64,000 nucleotides of DNA from Aplectana chamaeleonis (lineage: Eukaryota; Nematoda; Chromadorea; Rhabditida; Cosmocercidae). Within the stretch, counting starts at the first letter, position 1, and every line of letters begins with the position of its first letter. Under the pieces are notes generated by a model. The model was given only the letters and a program-made list of their open reading frames with translations, was not told the origin of the DNA and made no database searches. The position numbers and the translations under genes were made by a program. Below are positions 12,326 to 25,200 of the stretch, piece after piece. Where the stretch lies: NCBI GenBank assembly GCA_029168955.1, contig JAPDOI010001874.1, positions 45,001-109,000 on the forward strand. The letters run 5' to 3'.

Positions 12326-13302
12326 CAACTTGTTTTGTTTTTTCTGAGTTAGCATCTTCCGATGAATAGCCCGGCGAGCCTCTTCCTTACCGCCATTCAC
12401 CCGCAATCAGCCCGGAGAGAACTTCCAGCGCCGCCGGTCCGGCCTGTGTTACTGAGTAGACTTCGACAACTGGTTCGCAATGGCGTGCTGAGTTGTGCAA
12501 CTGCATGCGCGGGAAAATCCCATCTGCTAAATGTAAACGGTGAGAAACGAGTGGGGCCCTAGATACACTCTGAAGAAACGCTGCGAGAATGACAAGACAA
12601 CTGCTACAACTGGGTACCTAAAGAATGCAGTCGAAAACAGAGCTCAACAATTGTTTATTTTGTTCAACACAAAAAAAAGATAACATAAAGGCACTCAATA
12701 TATGTATATACTATATAACATCTGAAATGTGTGAAAAAAAGAGCTATCTATGCATGCCAGTCATGTATGTATTGTACATAAAACTATATTTACATATAGA
12801 GACGGATAAAGATAAGATTTCTGTGGGTAGGAAATCCAAGTTGGATGGCAAGTGTATGCAGTGTGAAGCAGCGAGAGGAGAACGATGATTCGCTTCCTGC
12901 GTGAGAAGGAAGGCGAGTGAACGGAGTTGAGACCAGCTCAAGGGAGGATCAACATCGAGAAGGATAGGACAACGAGAAGAAACCACTAGGGAAGAAACCT
13001 ATGTATGGACGAACAGGAAGGCAATAGGCAGCACTAATCAGCGCTTGCTAAGTGAACACAAAACAATCCGCCACAAAGCAACAAAGGCACACCACAATCG
13101 CATGGAAACAAAATAGTATATGAGCAGCCGATCCAGACAACAAAAGAAGAGCAAGTGAATATCACTCAGAAACCCACAAAACTCCTAATCCGCACTTGCA
13201 TAGCAAGAAAGAAGGGCACTAGTCCAGATTTCAGACTCCAGAGATCGAGAGAATCTCTTCGCCAAACTTCGCCTGGTGAAGATTACGCTACGTATACCAA
13301 AG
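12326..13302. other. No supported gene
   Basis: Mostly A-rich sequence with short chance frames. No splice-site framework, family resemblance or repeat partner seen. Confidence 0.5.
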
Positions 13303-13590
13303 TATACTCTGTTTATCTTTATTTGCACAAAAAACGGTCCGCCAATAGTCCTCTAATGGGCCGGCAAGTACCGTAGTTTACGTCCACGACGCGTTCTCGG
13401 CAGACCCGGGTGTGAACAGTGGCAGGGTGGGTGGCCGAGTGACGGCATTGATGAATCGATCGCTCAGCACACCCCGGTGCACACCCGGATCTGCCGAGAA
13501 CGCGTCGTGGACGTAAACTACGGTACTTGCCGGCCCATTAGAGGACTATTGGCGGACCGTTTTTGTGCAATTAAAGATAAACAGAGTATA
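13303..13590. mobile_element. 288-bp inverted-repeat element with about 110-bp arms
   Basis: Starts TATACTCTGTTTATCTTTA and ends with the complement TAAAGATAAACAGAGTATA. The arms pair almost perfectly through AACGGTCCGCCAATAGTCC and CGTCCACGACGCGTTCTCGG. A short loop (13400-13480) separates them. Tip sequence TATA permits TA insertion. A transcript would form a long hairpin. Single copy in the window. Confidence 0.85.
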
Positions 13591-16233
13591 AATCAATGCC
13601 TCCAATCTGACTGAAACTCTGCCAAGGGAATTATCTGGGGTGCTGATCATGAATTTCCAAACTACGACTAATTATGTACAATAGGTTTACTACCGCAAAT
13701 ACCGCAATTCATCGAATATCGGAAGAGTGTCATTGTATCCGAGATCGGCACCACAAAAAATTCCTGTAGACGGCGTTTTGATCGACTAGGAGATTTCGAC
13801 TTCGATACCGTGTCCAGCACCCCCAGATAAACCCCTCTAGGCAAAGTATGGCAAATTTTTTTTCAACACCTGAAGCCGGAAAATAGGGTAGTGCCGGAAG
13901 AAGGAAAAAACACTGTGCAACATCGAGCTCTTCAAAACCGACTACAACAATGTGAGAATACGGGAAGACAACACAAAACATCATGTGAGACTAATGAACA
14001 GACAAATGCGCATATAAGCCAAATTGGAGCGAACATTATCGCGAGATGCGCATGGCTGACCGGCTGATTTGCCTTGATGGATGTAGCCGCAGGAATAGGG
14101 GCGAGCCCATGAACTCCTACAGAAAATCGCTCGCACCTACCGGACATTCAACTTTGCAGCCAGGTACAACCATCACGATTCCAACGAGCAAGTGTAACAC
14201 AAAGTAAAATATTAGGCAGTTCAGAAAGCCTTGCGCCGAATGTAGGGAAGCAAATTTCCCTTGTCCTCTGTGATCCTTCGATCACGTGTGGTATACCACT
14301 CAGTAGCTCAACTCTTCCATGTTTATCGCTACTTTAAAAAATTCGACCTACATCAATTCTTCACCGAATGTAGAGAGAGTTTGGGCCGGAAATTGCTGAA
14401 CGATCCTCCTTTTCTTCTATCCATCAGGGTTGTTTGACTTCTCAAAGTATTCTAACGCTTTTTCTTATAGTGGGACAAATTTTGCAATTCAAGTTTTCCC
14501 AAGTGACAATTTCTAACGTATCATTGTTCAAGAGCGAGCGGCCAATGTCCCACGAGGCAGCGGAATGGAAGGTGAACATCAAACATTGCACCTTTGTAAA
14601 GAGTGCGCAAAATTTTAAGCAGAAAAATAGGAGAACCAGAGTTTTGCACAAATTTTCGAAATAAAAAAGGAAATTTCGGGGGGGAGGCGAGGGTCGTGGC
14701 ATTTTTGGAGAAAAATGGGATTTTTCTCCAGACCACTTAGTAAGGTGAAATGAGGTAGGACTTGGAAAAGCCTTAAAAAATCTTCGTTTTTTACTATGGT
14801 GGGTGTATCCGCGGATGGAATAGCTGCGGACCACTCAGCAGGCCGAGCGCCTGTAGTGCGCTTCGACCGATCCACATTTCTCGAGGGCGCACACGACGGA
14901 ACGCAGTCTGCTAAGGGGGACTTCTAGGATAATCTGCAAGGTAAGAAGTCCCAAGCAAGTGTCGAGCTCTCCGGGTAACAAAAAAAGCCCATAGATGAAA
15001 GACAATTTGGGCTTTCGATTGGTATACCATACTTGATCAGAAAATCACAGACGGGCAAGGAAAAACTCGCTTACCCGCATTGGTTACAAAACTTTCGGAC
15101 CAACCTAGCACAACACTGATCCCATGTAAAATTACGAACGCGTTCAACCGACAAAATCCACTTAACGAAGTAAAACAGAAGACATGTGATGGCGATCATC
15201 AAAAACCAAAAAAAAACATGGTTAAGAACGAAAGAAACATAAAACACGCGACGAACAAAAAAAAAAGGATGAAGCACTTTTACGGAGCAAACAGGAGAGA
15301 GAGTGAGAACTAGTGCTGTGTAAAGTGAGCACAAGACTAGTGATATGTATTGGTGTGCATATGAAGGCGCTCAGGAAAAGAAATAATCATGATGATGATG
15401 ATAAAGAGTAAGCATAGTGCTTTGAAAGAACGGCATAGCCTATGCGAAATGAGATGCGCAATCGAAGTGGTCAAGGTGGATGACAGTGAGACTTAATACG
15501 AACAAAGGTGTAACGCACATTCACAACGGACGAATATGACAACGTATGATACAGTTTCCTCTAACAGTGGAAGGATCGGGCTGCCGAACTGAGAAAAATC
15601 CGGGAAGGGGGCTGACTCTTGACCGTGATGCCAGTTGGTGGATACGGTTGCCAGCACCTTTGAGGTTTCAATACCCTCTTCTTTCCACAGGATGTGGACC
15701 AAGTACACCTAAAGGGAGGAGTACGGGACGAGTTTGACCTCCCAGCCGCGAACGCAAGTCCGCTGCGTTCGTCGGGATAGGGGCTCTCGGCATAGCGAGA
15801 GAGTTGTCTCGCCTTTTGCGGCTCTAATTCCACTCGAGACCATTTCGCTTGAATTGAGAAGCTTGACGCATTGCACTGCGAAAGCGGGGCATTTCTCTCT
15901 CTAGAGAGCCCCCATCCCTCGTTCGCCTCTTCAGAGGCCTAGGGTAAACGCGCTCTAGCGACAACGTGAACGCAGACCACCTCGTCCGCGCCTCCTCTTC
16001 TGTGTGCTCCACAATCCCGAGAAACAGCACAGTCACTTCTACACCCCAGCCGTGCGGGGCGGCTACCTTTAGCAGCGCACTCTATTTGAACTCTTCTAGA
16101 CTTTAAGATTCCCAAATCACCCCCAGATGGCTACCTCAACCTCGACAATCCTTCCTTTAATAGTTCTAGTTACGAAAATTGGTTGATCACCGCATCAGTT
16201 GAAGACGTTACATAAAATGGGAATCGTATAGGA
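13591..16233. other. Region downstream of the Smaug gene, no supported gene
   Basis: Includes the likely 3' untranslated region of the Smaug homologue near 16.2 kb, a hydrophobic but unconvincing minus frame at 15071..15334, and frames at 13730..14147 with no recognised domain. No repeat family seen elsewhere in the window was noticed here. Confidence 0.45.
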
Positions 16234-19200
16234 TTAGATACTAAGTTGGAGAGCAGCTACATCGCGACAGACACGATCGTACAAAGTCTGTCCAGCTCCA
16301 TAAGCTCGAGGTGAGCCAGCTCCGGAGGATCGTTCACTTGTGGAACTGCAGTAGCCTGATGTCGACTCGCCACCTCGCTCCATGATAGGACTAGACATCG
16401 TCAGCGAATCCCACAGGCTTACGGATGGATTGAGCTGAAATTCGCAACATTCACACTCAATCAGGAGCCAGTGGGCCTATGGTACACTTGCATGGAAGAC
16501 ACTGTCGCTGCACTCATCGAAAGGCATGCTCTTCGTCAAATTTGAAATTCGACCAATCACTGACCTAACCTTACAGAGGAAAAAGCTTATGGTTTCGTTC
16601 AGACTGAATGCAGGCAGCTCTGGAGGACATTTTTTTATTCGAACTTGAAAAACGGTTCTAGAAATGTATTCTTCTACTGGAACAGCCAATTTGTCTGTAT
16701 AACCCTACCCTGTAGGTAATTTTACAGATTCAGAAGATCAACATACCGGGTTGCTTGCACGAATTCTGCCACTAATCTCGCTGTCACGTGCGATGAGTTC
16801 ATGATTCTCATAAATTGATCGTGGCCAGCGACTTGACCCCTCATAGGACTGTGAAGAACCGGCAAGCAGTGGAATAGATGTGGTCACATCGGCTCCCACG
16901 AGGTGTTGTTGAGAGCGATACTGCGGCAGATTTTGAGTGAAAGCCTGAGCACTCATAGGCGGCTAAAATTGATTTTTTTTGAAAAATGCTAATTTTCGAA
17001 GGAAAAAAGGTGTCTCGAATTATATTTCACTCACCATTTGCCGCGCGCGATTTCTAGACACACCGGGGCAACACGGATCTGCAGAGAAGTTTGAGTGCCA
17101 GTAGCCGGCACTGAACACATTTTGCCTTCGTTGCTGTTGTACAACCATTGTCGAAGGAACTATCTGAGGAGTATTGCGGACAAGAAGAGACCAGTCCTGA
17201 GCCGGCGGTGGAAGCTGGTGGTTATTAAAGTTGCTTGACTGAAAAGAAAACAGATTTATAGCAGAAATTCAGAATCAGCCAGATAACAAGTGCCGAGACC
17301 CAACTGGAACAAGTCGCAGAAAACTGCTCTGAAAAAAATGATAATACTCACAATCCGATGCTGTTGAGAATGATGATAGGCCAGTTTGTCAGGGGGTCCA
17401 CCACTCAATTTCACGCTGCCCTTTCCAGTTTCACGGTTAGCAGTATCCTGCAGAGAAACTTGCTAGATGCATATACTACCCTACAAAAATTCACGAAACA
17501 GTTAAAAAACAGACATTTCATGTGAAAAAAAATTTGGGTAAATGTAGATTATGCCTGAGAGTTGGGGGGTGGAGATTATCGTTGACGAGGTCGACGTCCC
17601 TTTAAAACAGATCGCAACCATTCGATGCAGCGATTTTCTTTTGTGTAAGTGTTGATGGGCCCACAAATTAGGGTGCGGAGATCATGAGCGAGGGGGGAGG
17701 GGGACGGTGCGCAATTTTTTCATTTTTGGTCTAACATTACCGGAGAACGTTTCATTTTAGAAGATTTCTGCAAAAGTGAACTGGGCTCGAGGGTCGGGGC
17801 GGAGATTGTAAGTGGGGTGGGTTATGGGTGTGGGGGTCGCACTTTCAGAACCTTCACAGAACAGCTGGAAAGCATGAGTTTCATGAGGATTTTTTTGTGT
17901 AAGTGTAGAATACGCCTGAGAGTTGGGGGCAAGGCTTATAGATCAGAAGGTGGAGGAGGTACTCGCATTTTTAGAATTGCCAGAACAGTTGATTAAACAT
18001 GCGACCGAAATGATTTCTGCGGGAGTGTGAAGAGGGGCCCGTGGACTGGCGGGGGGACTGTAGGTGGGAGGGGAGGGGGCGGTGTCAAGAGTAATATTTT
18101 TAAATCTAAAAAAATGCGTTCCCTTTAAAATTATGTGTTGCAGAAGTGAACCGAGCCCGCGGGTCGGGGCGGAGGGGTGATCGGTGTAGGGCTCGTACTA
18201 TTAGAATCCTCATAGCACTGCTAAAAACATGCGCGTCACACGGAATTTTCGGTGTAAGTGTAGAATACGCCTGAGAATTGGATGCAGAGATTATAGATGA
18301 GGGCGTCGATGTGGGGGTCGTATTTATAAAACCGCTCAAACTCAAAAACATGCGATTTAAGTGGCTTTAAATAGTTCTAAATAGGCTCGCGGGTTAGGAT
18401 GAGGAGATTACTTATTACGGTAACGGTTTGGAGGGTCATATTTATTGAAACCTAAGAAAGGAAGTTCTTTCTCAAATGACAGAGCTGACGTACCCCAGCG
18501 GACAGTCGGCGACAGTCGACAAGGCGCCGCTAGTGGATTGATGCTGTAATGGAAACACTTAGAAATTTTTCAACATACCTTGTAGTGACAGATTTCGCAT
18601 TTGCCAGAGTGTGGCAGGCCAACTCGTTGACGACGTACATCAGCAGGCCGAATGGCCTTTCGCGCCAGACGCTTCCATTGATGAACGCGCTGCTTTTGCA
18701 TATGGGTAAAGGCCTAAAATAATAATACATGCACACAAGAATCTTTAAAATCACGAAACGAATCATCTTTACACCACATTACCAATGTGGAGTCCTGCAG
18801 CTCCTGCAGAATAACATTCCATAAGCCACCGTCCACCCTCGCTCCTGATTTCCGGTGATCAAAAAACTCCCCATGGCGCATTTCCCAATATACCTCAGTA
18901 TCCTTGCCGGTTCACTCAGAATCATTCTCAGTCTATCCTCGCGACCGCTCAAGAATTCCTACAATAAACCTACCCATTAGCGCCGCATTGAACCCTCCTT
19001 ACGGCCCTAGTTATACTTCGGCGGAATGAAATCTTTGCCGAAAGAGAACATATGTATCACATATGGATTTCGGAGTGAAATTAATTCCCGCTGATCGCGT
19101 GCGTGTGGGCTTCACGCTGTGTCTCCCCCTTCCTCACACCTTCTCGGCCTCTCTCATTGCTGCGCACACGCACGCGAAGGAACGGAAAAAGATTGGCTTG

Positions 19201-22200
19201 GAAATAGGAGATAGGTGGTTTTCGTAAAACGCCGCAGTATGGCAGACAAAAAATAGGACACAAGCTAAATGGAATTCTCAAAATTTTTTCTTATTTTGCA
19301 ACACATTGCTGGCATTATTTTCTTCTCATCCATATCCTCTATTACTACTCACGCACGGGGGGGGGTCAAATTCGCCACAATACGCTTTCAGCTCGACCAA
19401 AAAGCAGTTTAGACAAAATCTACATCAGCACCGGGCGGTAGCGTCGTGCAAGTGAGAGCACGGTATGTAACCCTGGAAGCTTTCAAGTCGACAACGATAC
19501 GCTTTCAACTTAGCAACAAAGCGGTTTGGAAGACAATCGAACCATGATTTTCCTCAGTGATCACGTCATTGTAGTGTTTTACCACTGACCAGGCGTTTAA
19601 CAGCCCCAACACTGGTTGAAACGCGCCCCATCTCATAGCGAGGCGTTGACCTTCAACGTCGCCCATGGCGGTGGCCTCGGATCATTCTTCGGGCCATTTT
19701 AGACCGCTAAAGGACCTCCCTCATTATCCTGTTATGAGAGACTCCACCCCCTTTCAGGCGTGTCTTCCCGTTTAACTGGAGCACGTGCTGCCGTGACGGA
19801 AGGGTGCGGAAAAAGTTTATTTATTAACAGCACGTGACCGCTTAGAATTCACCACGTGCTTCTAGGGGCAGCATAAGCCAAGCAGATTTTCGATTCAACG
19901 AGGGAGCCGACAAGAAGGCGTATTATGGCTAAAACGGATCCCCTCAGTGCACGAGTATAACATGGTTTTTATTGCTTCTGTAGTCCGAAGGCCATTTCAC
20001 ATCGGGAATGATCAGCTGACGACATCTGGCGAATATCCATCTGAGTTGGGTCCTCAAACGACACAGTTCACGGTGCCGCGGTATATACAACAGAGAAGCA
20101 CGAATTTGCACCGCGCTTTTCCCTGTCCAACTAATTCTCCTGCGGTGCCTCAGCATAGAGAGCGAGTCAGATTGCGGCAGCTGACTTGTCCCTTTCTCGA
20201 AATTCCGACGGAATATTGTAACTCAGGTCTTGAGGTTGTTATCGCTAGACTTAATTCTTCGCAATGCAGTATCCATTCTTCAACGCCACGAATTTGAGGA
20301 GGCTCCCAGAAATTGTGGCCAAATTTCGAAAAGCTAAAGGAAAAACGTACCTCGTTATTGATCAGCTTATCAAATACTGTGAACAGCATTAGAAGGTATT
20401 CGTATTCAACGTCCATGGGCTGGCGGCCAGAAACGAACACAGCCCTTTGAATCTCGCCGAGCAGATTGAAGAATAGACCCGGTATATTCTGAAAGTTGAA
20501 ACATGGGTCATCCACACAATGGGACTAAAAGAATTTCTGATGCTTACCTGGTCATTTATGTATGGTATGCATACAAAGCCATTAACAGCGTCGGACTCCT
20601 CTGTTGGCATCGGCTTATATGGAATCATGGGAGTAGCGATCATCTGGCGCAGCGTCGCAATCGCACAGCGAAGGCACCGCTGTGGATGACTCAAGGAAAG
20701 TCTCTAAAGGTTCACAAATATACGAAAACATCCTATGAGAAGCCTATCGAGGTGTCAATTTTCGCACCTCATGCATTGCCCTGAGGTCAGCAGCACGACT
20801 GTACAACTTCTGAATTGACTGCAGTATTTTTGTGCGCGCTCCTTTCGTCACGTTCCGTCGTTCCAGCTCAGCCTCATCCAACATCATCATTTCCTCATAG
20901 CTCAGTTCAGCGAACATGTCTGTATACTTGTGCAGGCGGAGCGATTTCAACCATGCCGGTACGTCTGAAACAAACATTACAGCATTGATATTTTTACTTA
21001 CCATTTAGCTTCAATACAAAGGGTATACGTAACGCTTGAAGATTACTTATACCCTGCCTCAAACGAGAGGGCAAGCGAAGAGTCCCAAAAATCAGCGCTC
21101 CCTCTGCGTCTCTGACATTTCTCGATTACGGTAAGACGTCTTGTACGTAAACCATGCAGCATATCTTACCGTGATCCAAAAACAGAAATCAACGAGTTTT
21201 TTCACGTTCTCATATCTTTGTTTCACATATCCTCTGGTTCCGAGCCAGATTTACTCTGTTCCCTCGCGCACTTGGGCGGAGCGAGGGTAGACAGCGAGAA
21301 ATTGTGGGGAAAAGGAGACGCAGCGTACGCACGCATACGAAGGCGACGAACGAAAATAAATCACACTCGGAAACAGGATACTTCATTATACTTTCGCGTT
21401 CTTTTCGCTCAAAATGCTCGCGATTCTCACTCTCGATGCAGATACTCTTCTTTACGTGGCAGTTCAAGTATTTCAGAGCGTGAGAACGTGTAATCGTTGA
21501 ATTCCGCTTTTGGATTACGGTAAGACATGCTGCGTGATTTGCTTACGCGACGTCTCAACGTAATCCAAAAATGTCAGTGACGCAAAGAGGACGCTTCTTC
21601 TTTGGACAATTCGCTTATCTCGTTTGCGACAGGGTATATTCGCCTTCGCGGATTCCTCTCCATAATGGGAAAATTTTGAAAAAAAAATCATTCAGAAAGT
21701 TGTGAATTTAGGAACATCCCGATGACATAACGTTGACATGGATCCGGAAGAGACTCCGCGTTCATTGTTGAAGGTTGGCGCAAACCTGGTGCCATATGCT
21801 ATAACGTAGGTGCACCGAGTTTGCGCCAACCTCTGATAGGGAACGCAAAGTCTCTTCAAGATCCACGCCGATATTACAAGGAGCTTCTTGAGCAGGCCAG
21901 CACGTAAATAGCCGTGAAATCAGTGCGGTGGTAGTGCGGACTTTTACGATCAGCTAGAGATAAACGTGACAGCGTGGTACGCCGATATGCAGTCCGCAAA
22001 TACTAACCAAATGATCATACCAATTTCTACGATAAGCGCTGCAAGTAGATTAATCAGACCAGGAGTAGCCTGCGATGGTCGTAAAGAATTGCACTACTAC
22101 TGCTTATCGCTCAAAGAGCCGAACAAATAACTCTGCGAATAGTTAGGTCTCAAGGATGTCTAGCCCTTACCCCCTCAGATACCGACATTTCTGCAAATTT

Positions 22201-25200
22201 TCGGAACGACTTATTTTACAGCTGTTGAATGAAAAAAAATTGAATTCAATTTTTGCGATATTTTTGGGTCTGAATTTTTTTGAGAAAAATCTTTTTTTCC
22301 AATGCTTCTGCGCGAAATTCTTTATACATAAAATAGGCCTACAAAGTAGAGGATAATAGCAAAAGGCCACAAAAAAACCTCAATTTTGAGAGAAAATTCC
22401 TAAAAATCTCCTCAAAGCATTCGATTTCCGCCCTAAGACCATTCTGCCTGCAAGGTGTAACAGAATTTGCAACGTCGGAAAAGGTTCTGTTCACTAAACT
22501 CCGTAAATGAAAAAATTCCGTTTTTCTTCAACCGAAAATCAGGGTCAAGCGTGGCGTTGCGTAATTTTCCGAATTCACTATGATTTTCTTCCGAAAGTCT
22601 TTTTTTTTGCGATCCCCTCCCCCCCCCCCCCCGGTGCGCGATTTTTGTGCAGTTCATGTTTGATTACTAAAACTGCCAGACGCCGGAAATTCGGTCAGTA
22701 GTCGGGCTCAAGCGTCTAAAACCTAAACAATGCTACAATCCTTCCCTTGGTGACCAAAAATATGAAGAATTTTCGGGATATCTTCACCAAATTTTCGTTT
22801 CTGGTCCGAAATTTTTGCGACCCCCCTCCTAAACTTAATTTTCGGGCCAAAATTTTGCGACCCCCCCACCCGCCGTTGCGAAATTTTCGCAACCCCGCTT
22901 GACCCTGCCAAAAATTCTTCAAATATGAGAATACTCCAATGCGCTTCTTCGGATGTCAGGATACCTTAAGATAACGGATACTCAGCACTTATTTACAACT
23001 GGCAACTCATCCATTGGATGGACAGCTCTCCTATTTTGTGGGCGAACCAACCCTGTAGGCCAGCTAATTCATGCGGTTCTAAAATGCGACTTCCAGCTCG
23101 CATTTAGCCGTTTTTTCACTTATTTTCTTACCAGGACCATGAACTAACGATTCTGCGAGTAAAATGCCGATTTCTTTATTGTAAAGTGCCTCGTATAGGA
23201 TAAGTATAACTAGAGTGGTTCGAAGGCGGGATGAAACAGTCTGCTGTCTCAGACCTCAACTGATTTAGTCTCCCCCTAGAGACCGAAGTTTCTTAAAAAT
23301 GCTGACATGACTTATTCTCGGAAGGGTTGAGCAGGCCGTTGCGACCGGTGACCAAAAATGTTACGAACCCCCCCCCTCAAAATTTTCATTTTTTTTTTGA
23401 AAAAACTTTCCAAATTTTTACGACCTCCCGTTGCACCGGTCGCAAGCCCAGGGTTGAGCAGGGTTGTGACCCGCCACAACGGGGGGTCGTAAAATTTTTC
23501 GACTCTTTGAAAAAAAAAATCTGGAATCGGGGGGGGGGGCGTAAAATTTCTGGAGAAAAATAGGATTTTTTCCAAACTTGTTAAGGTTAAATGAGGTAAG
23601 ATTAATCAGTCGGGGGTGAGATGTATGCATTTTCAACAATAAAAAAGCGGATTATATACAGAGAAGCTGTTTAAAACGTGTCGCATGCTACATATAAGGA
23701 CGAAATTAGCTAGAATGGAACTCACGTGAGCGGCTATGCCGAAAAAAATAAAGATAGAAAAAATAAAGCTAAAAAATTGGTCCCAAGAGCCCCCCTGGGG
23801 GTCGTAAAATTTTGGGATTTTTTGGAAAAATATGAAAATCTGGGGGGCCGTAGCCGCGACAAAAATTGCCACAACGGCCTGCTCAACCCTGGTCCGTACG
23901 AAAACGCTTAGACCGTTGAAAGCGTCAAAAACGAGCAGAAACAATCTTATTTTAGCAAAGAAATCAAGTGAACAAATGAACACTCAGATTACAGGAATCA
24001 GGGTTCAGCAGCGTTGTGACCGGCCACAACGGGGGGTCGTAAAATTTTTGAAAAAAAAATGAAAATTTGGGGGGGTCGTAAAAATTTTAATACCTGACCC
24101 TTTCGTGTCCGCACGTTAGCCGCGACCGAACTGGTCCCTAGAAAATATTACAACAACTTTCGCTTCTCTTTAAAATTTGACACTAAAAATTAAGCCAAAA
24201 AATTTGGTGCCAGGGGCCCCCTTGAGGGGGTCGTAAAATTTTAGGAATTTTTCAGCAAAAAAAAAACAAAATTTAGGAGGGGGGTCGTAGCCGCCACAAA
24301 AATCGCCACAACGGCCTGCTCAACCCTGCACAAGCCTGCCCAACCCTGATTCTAGATTTGTTGAATTTTTAGAAAAATTGACTTTTTTGTTCAAAAATTC
24401 ACAGATTTAAAAACGAATTAATTTGAAATTTCAAAAAAAAATTCAACTCAAAATTTTTGCGACATTTTGGGTCTGTAATTTTGAATAAAATCGAAGATTT
24501 TCATTTTTTTTTGAATTTTGTATTCACTTTACTAAGAAACCTCAAGGGAGCTTTTTGGCCAGGGATTTTTACGAGCTCTACATGCATTTCAAATTTCTTA
24601 GAAAAATTCACTTCCCCCATGCAATGTCCCGAAGAACAGTAAGCGCTTGACCCCCCCCCCCTGTTCGGAGGAATACACCACTATGATGTGCATTAGAAGT
24701 TATCGTTCGGCGTGAAGTGTTCCTCACAGTGGCTGTACTGCGGTGGCCCTATCGCAAGGACTTCTAATAGGTCGAGACAGGGTGAAACCCACCCAGCCGA
24801 GAGACTCCTAAAACCGTCTCAACTGCTCCCGAGTTCGTTATGACAACAAATGAGATAAGAAACATCAATGATCCTTGACTTACTGGTGGTTGGCTTACAT
24901 ATGTTTTTTCCGCTTTCATGAAATTTTAAGTTCAAGGGGAAGTCGTAAAAACTTTCAAATGTTAACTTCATTCAGGTTCCCCTCCAAAAAAAATAACCGT
25001 CGTCAACGGAACTATCGAACGGTTTCATGGAAATCAGCAAAAAGCATGAAATGCGAGGACATTGGAAAATTTTCCTGGCATTAAAGTTCGGTATCTGGAA
25101 GGTCTAGGAGAGGTAGAAAAAGAGTGAAATTGCCCACTTTATAGGCAGCAAAGCACACCTCTCTTGCTTTGCCAACAGAGCCATCATTTGTTTTTTTGCA

